Source: Methanosarcinales archaeon
Lineage (GTDB): Archaea > Halobacteriota > Methanosarcinia > Methanosarcinales > Methanogasteraceae
Direction of reading: 5' to 3'
DNA: 6,789 nt
Assembly: GCA_030672605.1 (NCBI GenBank)
Contig: DAOVGE010000057.1
Location: 1 to 6,789, forward strand
Part shown: positions 1-4,709 of the stretch, piece by piece
Layout of the letters: each line of letters opens with the position of its first letter
How positions within the stretch are numbered: the stretch's first letter is position 1
Notes under the pieces: generated by a model
What the model was told of the DNA's origin: nothing
What the model saw: the letters and a program-made list of their open reading frames with translations, nothing else
Database searches by the model: none
Translations under genes and position numbers: made by a program

Positions 1-36
1 CAAAGAACGAAAATCGTGGTTTATACCGGTGTCGAG

Positions 37-43
37 TATATAT
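37..43 (+). promoter_or_regulatory. Possible TATA box upstream of ccmB
   Basis: The word TATATAT, preceded by purine-rich GAG, resembles an archaeal TATA box. Transcription would then start near base 65, giving a leader of about 175 nt before the ccmB ATG. The upstream gene is outside the window, so this could equally be a chance A/T word. Confidence 0.3.
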
Positions 44-166
44 GGGTTTTTCGAATGTGTTGTGAGCGGAGCTGTTTTGGGTCGGGGGTGAGATGCCAAT
101 TGCAACTCCGGAGATTCCGCTCTGCCGGAACCAGCAAACGATGATCGCCGTCGTTTCCCATTCTTC

Positions 167-238
167 AGGAGGCGTTGTGTTGTGCCAGTGCCTCTTCGCC
201 CTCCGGTGATCATGTTTATGTGCCATCGCGTCAATTAA
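167..238 (+). promoter_or_regulatory. Ribosome-binding site and 18-codon leader ORF before ccmB
   Basis: AGGAGG at 167-172 is the only strong Shine-Dalgarno sequence near ccmB, but it lies 71 nt before the ccmB ATG. Nine nt after it, a GTG at 182 opens an 18-codon frame ending with TAA at 236-238, five nt before ATG 244. Ribosomes ending there could reinitiate at ccmB, which lacks a good site of its own. A TTG at 175 in the ccmB frame would add 23 residues, but its 2-nt spacing is too short. The rest of 1-243 has stops in all forward frames and shows no recognisable protein. Confidence 0.25.
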
Positions 239-243
239 GCGAT

Positions 244-906
244 ATGAAGCGGTGCATCGCAATCGCAAAAAAAGACCTCACAGCAGAGTTCAGAACCAAA
301 CAGATGCTGAACTCGATGCTCATGTTTGCACTGCTCATCATACTGATCTTCAGCTTTTCATTCAAGGATTCACTTGGCGATTACGATCGGATCACCGAAC
401 TGGCTCCGGGAATTCTCTGGATCACGTTCATGTTTGCAGGCATGCTCGGATTGTCCAGATCGTTTGCACTCGAGCAGGAAGAGAACTGTATAGAGGGGCT
501 CTTGCTCTGCCCGGTTGATCGCAGCACAATCTATGTGGGCAAGTTGATCTCCAATCTCGTGCTGATGCTGATCATAGAGATTCCGGCTATACCAATATTC
601 ATGTTTTTATTTCATTACACCTTTGTAAACATCTTCTGGCTGGCACTGGTTATACTGCTCGGGACACTCGGTTTTCTCACTGTTGGAACGCTCCTTTCGG
701 CGTTGACCCTGAACGCAACGACAAGAGAACTTCTACTCCCGGTAATACTCCTGCCCCTGCTCTTCCCGATGCTCTTTGTACTGGTGCCTGCGACCTCAAA
801 GGTGCTAACAGTCGTGAGCGCAATCCCGGAGATCAGAGTTCTCTGCGTCTACGATATCGTATTTTTCATGCTGTCACTGATCGTCTTTGAGTATGCGATC
901 GAGTGA
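244..906 (+). CDS. ccmB: Heme exporter-type ABC permease CcmB
   Basis: A 220-residue integral membrane protein that I recognise as CcmB, the permease that works with the ATPase CcmA (and CcmC/CcmD) in System I cytochrome c maturation. E. coli CcmB is also about 220 residues. Hydrophobic segments lie near residues 22-40, 54-70, 100-124, 128-154, 163-183 and 198-217, giving six membrane spans. The stretch PGILWITFMFAG (55-66), then acidic EQEEN (77-81) and LLLCPVDRSTIYVGK (86-100), matches the family pattern PGIIW, an acidic loop, then LLPLP and a conserved lysine. I chose ATG 244 because it gives the family length and the usual short N-terminal helix before span 1; the frame stays open back to TTG 175. 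No ccmA or ccmC is visible beside it. The stop lies 4 nt from the pyrD stop on the other strand. Confidence 0.85.
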   Translation: MKRCIAIAKKDLTAEFRTKQMLNSMLMFALLIILIFSFSFKDSLGDYDRITELAPGILWITFMFAGMLGLSRSFALEQEENCIEGLLLCPVDRSTIYVGKLISNLVLMLIIEIPAIPIFMFLFHYTFVNIFWLALVILLGTLGFLTVGTLLSALTLNATTRELLLPVILLPLLFPMLFVLVPATSKVLTVVSAIPEIRVLCVYDIVFFMLSLIVFEYAIE

Positions 907-910
907 TGCC

Positions 911-1801
911 TCACCTTTCGTGCGCAAGCCCGCAGATATCAGTAACTAAACAGCCACGCGTCTGGCAGTAATCTGCAATCCCGTCTGCAACCTCCGCGAA
1001 GACAGATATGCCTGCATGCACCGCGGATCCGATCTGCACGGCGCTCGCCCCCGCCATAACAATCTCGATTGCATCCTGCCAGCACGATATTCCTCCGACC
1101 CCGATTATCGGGATATCGAGCGCGCCATACAGATCATAGACACATTTAACAGCGATCGGTTTGATCGCCGTACCTGACATCCCACCGAATCGGTTGCCGA
1201 GGATCGGAAAACCCGAATCGATGTCGATAGCCATCGCACGCACGGTGTTGATTGCAACGACGGCGTCCGCACCCCCATCCTGCGCCGCAATCCCGATTTC
1301 GGTTATGTCGGCGACATTCGGCGTCAGTTTCGCCCAGATCGGAATATCTACAGCGTCCCGGACCGCGGATGTGATCTCCCTGACAAGAACCGGGTCTATT
1401 CCGATGGACGCGCCATACCGGTCTGCGTGCGGGCAGCTGAGGTTCAATTCGATTGCGTCTGCGAGGTCGCATAGCCCAATCGCAACTTCGGCGAATTCGC
1501 GTGCGTCTGCGCCGAATATGCTCGCAATTACGGGAACTCCACCCTTCTTTGCGGTTGCGAGTTCCTCACGATAGTTATGATATCCCGGATTCGGCAACCC
1601 CATGGCGTTCAGAAACCCGCATTCGGTTTCAAGCATGCTCGGGTTCGGGTGTCCTGCATTCGGGGTGCAACCGATGGATTTTGTGACGACTGCGCCCGCG
1701 CCACTCTGTGCAACACGCATCAGCGATGCGCCAGTGGTTCCAAGGATGCCTGCGGCGAGAATCGCCGGGGTTTTTAGCCTCAGTTTTGTTAGCGTTATCA
1801 T
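911..1801 (-). CDS. pyrD: Dihydroorotate dehydrogenase, class 1B catalytic subunit (PyrD)
   Basis: A complete 296-residue TIM-barrel flavoprotein that oxidises dihydroorotate to orotate in pyrimidine synthesis, in the cytosol. TKSIG (40-44) is a flavin and substrate contact. NLSCPH (120-125) carries Cys123, the active-site base expected of class 1 enzymes; class 2 membrane enzymes use Ser. AKLTPN (157-162) holds the conserved lysine Lys158. AINT (183-186), GGMSG (206-210) and GVGGI (234-238) form the remaining FMN-site loops. The length and the cysteine indicate class 1B, which normally pairs with PyrK, an iron-sulfur/FAD subunit; pyrK is not in this window. The start is ATG at 1799-1801, with no clear Shine-Dalgarno before it, so the mRNA may be leaderless. 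It converges on ccmB with a 4-nt gap and no obvious room for a terminator. Confidence 0.95.
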   Translation of the reverse strand: MITLTKLRLKTPAILAAGILGTTGASLMRVAQSGAGAVVTKSIGCTPNAGHPNPSMLETECGFLNAMGLPNPGYHNYREELATAKKGGVPVIASIFGADAREFAEVAIGLCDLADAIELNLSCPHADRYGASIGIDPVLVREITSAVRDAVDIPIWAKLTPNVADITEIGIAAQDGGADAVVAINTVRAMAIDIDSGFPILGNRFGGMSGTAIKPIAVKCVYDLYGALDIPIIGVGGISCWQDAIEIVMAGASAVQIGSAVHAGISVFAEVADGIADYCQTRGCLVTDICGLAHER

Positions 1802-1807
1802 AATCGA

Positions 1808-1883
1808 TCATGATACACCCAATATCTTATGACTGTTTCTATGAATCTGTATCATGAATCTCGTTACACCATGATTCATCATG
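1808..1883. repeat. Cluster of short inverted and direct repeats between pyrD and the histone gene
   Basis: TCATGATAC at 1808-1816 has its exact inverse, GTATCATGA, at 1849-1857. ATGAATCT occurs at 1841-1848 and again at 1854-1861. A further palindromic word, ATGATTCATCATG, sits at 1871-1883. The cluster overlaps the presumed pyrD promoter and lies upstream of the histone promoter, so regulator binding is possible. No known operator is recognised. Confidence 0.4.
1821..1830 (-). promoter_or_regulatory. Weak TATA-like box for pyrD
   Basis: On the minus strand this reads ATAAGATATT, ending about 20 nt before the pyrD ATG. A box here would place the transcription start at or very near the ATG, consistent with a leaderless message and with the missing ribosome-binding site. 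The match to a TATA consensus is poor. Confidence 0.25.
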
Positions 1884-1943
1884 TCTGGAAGTTAGATATT
1901 CGATTTATCAAAGATATTTTTCACTATTCCGCAAATGTGGATC

Positions 1944-1957
1944 AAAAAGTATATATA
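1944..1957 (+). promoter_or_regulatory. Archaeal promoter (BRE plus TATA box) of the histone gene
   Basis: The A-rich AAAAAG at 1944-1949 followed by TATATATA at 1950-1957 is the best archaeal promoter in the window. Transcription should start about 25 nt downstream, near 1978-1983. That leaves an unusually long leader of about 140 nt before the histone ATG at 2122. Confidence 0.65.
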
Positions 1958-2027
1958 GGACTTATTTCAGAAAGTAAGTACATAGCAACACCAAGTACGG
2001 ATATGATCACGGAATATAGTTCTATTC

Positions 2028-2092
2028 TGTGTGTAATTCCATACTTAGTGTCGGTGTACGAAACCGAACACACACCGTTCAATTGTGAACGG
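2028..2092 (+). promoter_or_regulatory. Structured 5' leader of the histone mRNA
   Basis: Two adjacent hairpins are visible. The first pairs GTGTCGGT (2048-2055) with ACCG-A-ACAC (2063-2071), with one bulged A and a 7-nt loop. The second pairs CCGTTCA (2075-2081) with TGAACGG (2086-2092) around the loop ATTG. Upstream, TGTGTGT (2028-2034) can instead pair with ACACACA (2068-2074), which would dissolve the first hairpin. The second ends 13 nt before the Shine-Dalgarno. A role in translation or mRNA stability is inference. Confidence 0.4.
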
Positions 2093-2105
2093 AAGCATAC
2101 CCTAT

Positions 2106-2113
2106 AAGGAGGT
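2106..2113 (+). promoter_or_regulatory. Strong Shine-Dalgarno of the histone gene
   Basis: AAGGAGGT, a near-full complement of the 16S rRNA tail, lies 8 nt before ATG 2122. It fixes the histone start and suggests high expression. Confidence 0.85.
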
Positions 2114-2121
2114 AAGAACAA

Positions 2122-2349
2122 ATGGCAAAGAAAATAATACCACTGGCTCCAGTAGAGCGTCTAATACGGACTGCATCCGAAGGTGACATTCGGGTCAGCG
2201 AATCGGCACGCAGTGCTCTGACCGAAGTGCTTGAGAGGATCGGTATAAAGATCGCCAAAGAAGCGATTATCGAGACGAAGCATGCCGGAAGGAAGACTGT
2301 TAAGGCAGAAGACATCAACAGGGCACTAGATATACTGAAGCTGGACTGA
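2122..2349 (+). CDS. Archaeal histone
   Basis: A 75-residue DNA-packing protein of the HMf-type histone fold: helix 1 about residues 8-19, loop 1 about 20-26, long helix 2 about 27-54, loop 2 and helix 3 about 60-72. IPLAPVERLI (6-15) and HAGRKTVKAEDI (54-65) match HMfB closely. Arg13 and Arg24 correspond to the DNA-contacting Arg10 and Arg19 of HMfB; Arg57 and Asp64 correspond to its Arg52-Asp59 salt bridge; Lys58, Thr59 and Lys61 lie in DNA-binding loop 2. It is longer than HMfB (69 residues) through an extended N-terminus, two extra residues at helix 1/loop 1 (TASEGDIRVS against DAGAERVS) and a slightly longer C-terminus. The glycine at HMfB position 16 and the one at position 9 (here Glu12) are not conserved in place. 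It has its own strong promoter and ribosome-binding site and ends at a terminator. Confidence 0.95.
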   Translation: MAKKIIPLAPVERLIRTASEGDIRVSESARSALTEVLERIGIKIAKEAIIETKHAGRKTVKAEDINRALDILKLD

Positions 2350-2368
2350 GTTCCCAGTTTGAACATTT

Positions 2369-2411
2369 ACCGCTCGAAACATCGGTTTGTTGCGGGCGGT
2401 CTTATTTTTTT
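2369..2411 (+). terminator. Hairpin plus T-tract terminator after the histone gene
   Basis: ACCGCTC (2369-2375) pairs with GGGCGGT (2394-2400) with one G-U pair. Inside it, AAAC (2377-2380) pairs with GTTT (2385-2388). Seven Ts follow at 2405-2411. Archaeal RNA polymerase stops mainly at oligo-T, so the run alone may suffice. The tract ends 9 nt before the map ATG. Confidence 0.6.
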
Positions 2412-2420
2412 GTAGGTATC

Positions 2421-3311
2421 ATGAATATTCATTACACATCCGAAGAGATCGAGAAGTATCGGCAATCCGGAAGGATTCTTGCAGAAGTACGGGAGAAGAC
2501 GTCGAAGAAGATAGTCGTTGGAGCAAGCATTCTAAAAACCGCTGCGTTCGCAGAGGATCTGATACGTAATCTCGGCGGAGCACCCGCGTTCCCCTGCAAT
2601 CTTTCGGCAAACGAGGATGCTGCACATTTCACACCAGGTGCGAACGATGAATCGGTCTTTGGCTGCGACATGGTGAAACTTGATATCGGAGTTCATATCG
2701 ATGGATACATCGCCGACTCCGCCATGACGGTCGATCTCTCAGACCACCCTGAACTCGTTGAAGCGTCAAAGGCAGCACTCGAAAGTGCAATCGATATAAT
2801 CCACGCCGGGATTGATACATCGGAGATCGGTGCGACAATCGAGAAGACGATCAACGAATTCGGATACAAACCGATTTCAAACCTCACCGGGCATGGACTC
2901 GCACAATATCAGGCGCATGCACCCCCCGGGATCCCAAACATACATGCTCGTACCGGAACCGTGCTTCAAGAGGGAGAGGTCGTTGCAATCGAACCGTTCG
3001 CAACGGATGGCTCCGGGCGGGTGAAGGATACATCGAGGTGGGAGATATACCACCTGACAACAGAAAGACCGACTCTTCCGCGTATTCCGCGAGCGAGAAA
3101 ACTGCTTCAAGAGATTATGGAGTACAAAACACTCCCCTTTGCAAAGAGATGGTTTTCAGGGGAAAAAGTGGATTTCACATTCAGACAACTGACAAAAGCG
3201 GGAATTATCAAACCATATCCCGTTTTGAGTGAGGTCACTGGTGCACTCATATCGCAGGCAGAGCACACCGTGATCGTTACCGAAGACGGTTGCGAGGTTA
3301 CGACCCGATGA
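2421..3311 (+). CDS. map: Methionine aminopeptidase, type II
   Basis: A complete 296-residue metalloprotease that removes the initiator methionine from new proteins in the cytosol. The five metal ligands of the pita-bread fold are present: Asp88 and Asp99 in KLDIGVHIDGYIADSAM, His158 in LTGHGL, Glu191 in AIEPFAT and Glu281 in QAEHTV. His69 (AAHFTP) and His166 (YQAHAPP) fit the substrate-side histidines. The insert between His158 and the end, about residues 197-275, is the extra helical subdomain that marks type II, the archaeal/eukaryotic class. The ATG at 2421 gives the usual archaeal N-terminus (SEEIEKYRQSGRILAEVRE) and has only a weak AGGT before it. The stop TGA overlaps the argF ATG as ATGA, so the two are probably co-transcribed and translationally coupled. 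Whether map is read through from the histone gene or has its own promoter cannot be seen. Confidence 0.95.
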   Translation: MNIHYTSEEIEKYRQSGRILAEVREKTSKKIVVGASILKTAAFAEDLIRNLGGAPAFPCNLSANEDAAHFTPGANDESVFGCDMVKLDIGVHIDGYIADSAMTVDLSDHPELVEASKAALESAIDIIHAGIDTSEIGATIEKTINEFGYKPISNLTGHGLAQYQAHAPPGIPNIHARTGTVLQEGEVVAIEPFATDGSGRVKDTSRWEIYHLTTERPTLPRIPRARKLLQEIMEYKTLPFAKRWFSGEKVDFTFRQLTKAGIIKPYPVLSEVTGALISQAEHTVIVTEDGCEVTTR

Positions 3312-4237
3312 CACATCTTCTCTCCATATCGGACCTGAAATACGAGGAACTGGCACAGCTTCTTAATGTGGCATCCGAATTGAAGGAAAAACGCGGCCGG
3401 GGTGCGGATGCGGATCCGCTCAAAAACATGAGCCTTGGTATGATCTTCGAGAAAGCATCCACCCGCACAAGAGTCTCCTTCGAGGTTGCGATGACCGAAC
3501 TCGGCGGACATGCGCTGTATCTGAATACAGCGGACCTCCAGCTCGGCAGAAGCGAGACGATCTGCGATACCGCCCGGGTGCTTTCCAGATACATTCATGC
3601 GATCACGGCACGGGTTTACAGCCACGAAACGGTGCAGGAGCTTGCAAGATGCGCTGATATCCCTGTTATCAATGCGCTCTCGGATCTGGAACACCCCTGC
3701 CAGTTGCTTGCCGATCTATTGACCATCCGGGAGCAGAAAGGAACTCTGGCGGGTTTGCGTATCGCATGGATCGGTGATGGGAACAACGTGTGCAATTCAT
3801 TGATTCTCGCAAGTGCGATCGTCGGAATGGAACTTGTTGTGGCGTGTCCTGCAGGATACGAGCCCGATTCAGACATACTCGCGCAAGCGAGGGATCTCGG
3901 CTGCGATATCACAATCACACACGACCCGACCAAAGCTGCCGAGGGCGCTGATGTGCTGTACACGGATGTATGGGTCTCGATGGGGGACGAAGAGGAAGAG
4001 GAGAAGAGATTGCAGGATCTTGCCGGGTTCCAGATCAATACAGGACTTCTGGAACATGCAAAACCTGATTGCATTGTTCTCCACTGCCTGCCCGCGCACC
4101 GTGGTCAGGAGATTACTGGCGAGGTGTTGGACGGTCCCCACTCTGTTGTACTGGATCAGGCAGAGAACCGGTTGCATGCCCAGAAGGCGCTGTTGCTATG
4201 GGTGATGGGTGCTGAAACTGGCATGAGACGATTTTAA
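3308..4237 (+). CDS. argF: Ornithine carbamoyltransferase
   Basis: A complete 309-residue cytosolic enzyme that joins carbamoyl phosphate to ornithine to make citrulline in arginine synthesis. The carbamoyl-phosphate motif STRTR is at residues 51-55 and HPCQ at 129-132. The ornithine-binding SMG loop (224-226) and HCLPAHRG (259-266) separate it from aspartate carbamoyltransferase. The N-terminal half binds carbamoyl phosphate and the C-terminal half binds ornithine. I chose ATG 3308 over the in-frame ATG 3290 because 3308 gives the family N-terminus (HLLSISDL), overlaps the map stop as ATGA and has GAGGT 9 nt upstream (3294-3298). The acidic run after SMG (227-231) is common in the family. 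An oligo-T stretch follows the stop. With pyrD elsewhere in the window, this is a second gene of a carbamoyl-phosphate-derived pathway, but they are not an operon. Confidence 0.96.
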   Translation: MTHLLSISDLKYEELAQLLNVASELKEKRGRGADADPLKNMSLGMIFEKASTRTRVSFEVAMTELGGHALYLNTADLQLGRSETICDTARVLSRYIHAITARVYSHETVQELARCADIPVINALSDLEHPCQLLADLLTIREQKGTLAGLRIAWIGDGNNVCNSLILASAIVGMELVVACPAGYEPDSDILAQARDLGCDITITHDPTKAAEGADVLYTDVWVSMGDEEEEEKRLQDLAGFQINTGLLEHAKPDCIVLHCLPAHRGQEITGEVLDGPHSVVLDQAENRLHAQKALLLWVMGAETGMRRF

Positions 4238-4252
4238 TTGAACTATTCCGGA

Positions 4253-4258
4253 TTTTTT
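4253..4258 (+). terminator. Oligo-T terminator after argF
   Basis: Six Ts lie 16 nt after the argF stop, in a short possible hairpin (GGAT 4250-4253 with ATCC 4263-4266). This suits archaeal T-tract termination of the map-argF transcript. Confidence 0.45.
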
Positions 4259-4284
4259 GAAGATCCTCGAGACTAAATGGTATG

Positions 4285-4368
4285 AACCACAAGATTACAC
4301 AGTCTGCGAAGCAGCGGCGTAGCCATCTTCACAAGATTTCTGTGTTAATCTTGTGTGATCTCGTGGTT
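4285..4368. repeat. Long imperfect inverted repeat, intergenic
   Basis: The arm AACCACAAGATTACACAG (4285-4302) pairs with the inverse arm at 4351-4368 with one mismatch and two G-U pairs. Within it, CACAAGATT (4330-4338) and AATCTTGTG (4347-4355) form a perfect 9-bp hairpin with an 8-nt loop that would compete with the outer pairing. The word GTGTTAATCT in the right half recurs in the repeat at 5988-6061. This is one of several palindromic blocks in the otherwise gene-free stretch 4238-4709. Confidence 0.65.
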
Positions 4369-4449
4369 GTATATGCAAATATCCCCACAATATTGAGTAA
4401 GTAAGATTTTTACTGGTTCTGCCGTTTTCTGTGGTCGATAGCAGTAGCC

Positions 4450-4477
4450 CGCCCTCGTGTTGCAGCAATCGTGGGCG
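4450..4477. repeat. Short intergenic hairpin
   Basis: CGCCCTCG (4450-4457) pairs with CGTGGGCG (4470-4477) with one T-T mismatch around a 12-nt loop that includes TTGCAGCAA. It lies just before the longer palindrome at 4490-4550. Confidence 0.4.
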
Positions 4478-4489
4478 CCACTCCTTCGT

Positions 4490-4550
4490 CTTTGCGTCTC
4501 TCTCGACTTTGCGTTAAATCAGAGAAACGCAAAGACGCGAGGGCGCAAAG
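4490..4550. repeat. Long palindrome built on CTTTGCG words
   Basis: The left arm (4490-4515) begins CTTTGCG and ends CTTTGCGTT; the right arm (4526-4550) begins AACGCAAAG and ends GCGCAAAG. The outer 7 and inner 9 pairs match exactly and the middle is imperfect, giving a roughly 25-bp stem with a 10-nt loop. The word CTTTGCG occurs twice in each orientation, so it is both an inverted and a direct repeat. From general knowledge, similar GCAAAGACGC phrases recur in intergenic DNA of many bacteria and archaea. No gene or transposase accompanies it. Confidence 0.7.
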
Positions 4551-4562
4551 GTTGGAAACCAC

Positions 4563-4597
4563 AGAATCCATCAGAATCAGGATTTTTAGTGGATTCT
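4563..4597. repeat. Short intergenic inverted repeat
   Basis: AGAATCCA (4563-4570) and TGGATTCT (4590-4597) are exact inverses around a 19-nt spacer that ends in a T5 run. It could act as a weak terminator or be part of the repeat cluster. It lies just before the presumed cbf5 promoter. Confidence 0.45.
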
Positions 4598-4613
4598 CAC
4601 TGCCCGGGATATT

Positions 4614-4632
4614 AACCGGTTCCGATATATAG
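4614..4632 (+). promoter_or_regulatory. Promoter of cbf5
   Basis: ATATATAG at 4625-4632 resembles a TATA box and would start transcription near 4655, leaving a leader of about 55 nt. The perfect 8-bp palindrome AACCGGTT at 4614-4621 sits directly upstream, over the BRE position. A second A/T word, TATATG at 4666-4671, is an alternative that would start near 4693. Confidence 0.45.
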
Positions 4633-4709
4633 TGTCCAGGAAATGCGGGCGGGAGCTGGAAAGAGTATATGGATGAGCAGGTTCGAGTAGGGGATACCGG
4701 AGATGAAGC

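Noticed and set aside
93..209. Degraded ccmA ATPase remnant upstream of ccmB
   Set aside because: Only MIAVVSH resembles an ABC H-loop. No Walker B or signature motif precedes it, and a frameshift would be needed to reach any plausible C-terminus.
1829..2107. 92-codon plus-strand frame between pyrD and the histone gene
   Set aside because: It has no ribosome-binding site, its protein resembles nothing I know, and it spans the histone TATA box, the leader hairpins and the start of the histone Shine-Dalgarno. It is best explained as non-coding DNA.
3290..3307. Alternative argF start at ATG 3290
   Set aside because: It adds six residues not typical of the family, while ATG 3308 has a well-spaced GAGGT and the ATGA overlap with map.
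3107..3694. 195-codon minus-strand frame across the map-argF junction
   Set aside because: It lies opposite two well-supported genes with intact motifs, and its protein has no recognisable features.
4238..4709. CRISPR array in the repeat-rich gap
   Set aside because: The repeats are palindromic, differ from one another and lack regular spacers; no cas gene is nearby.
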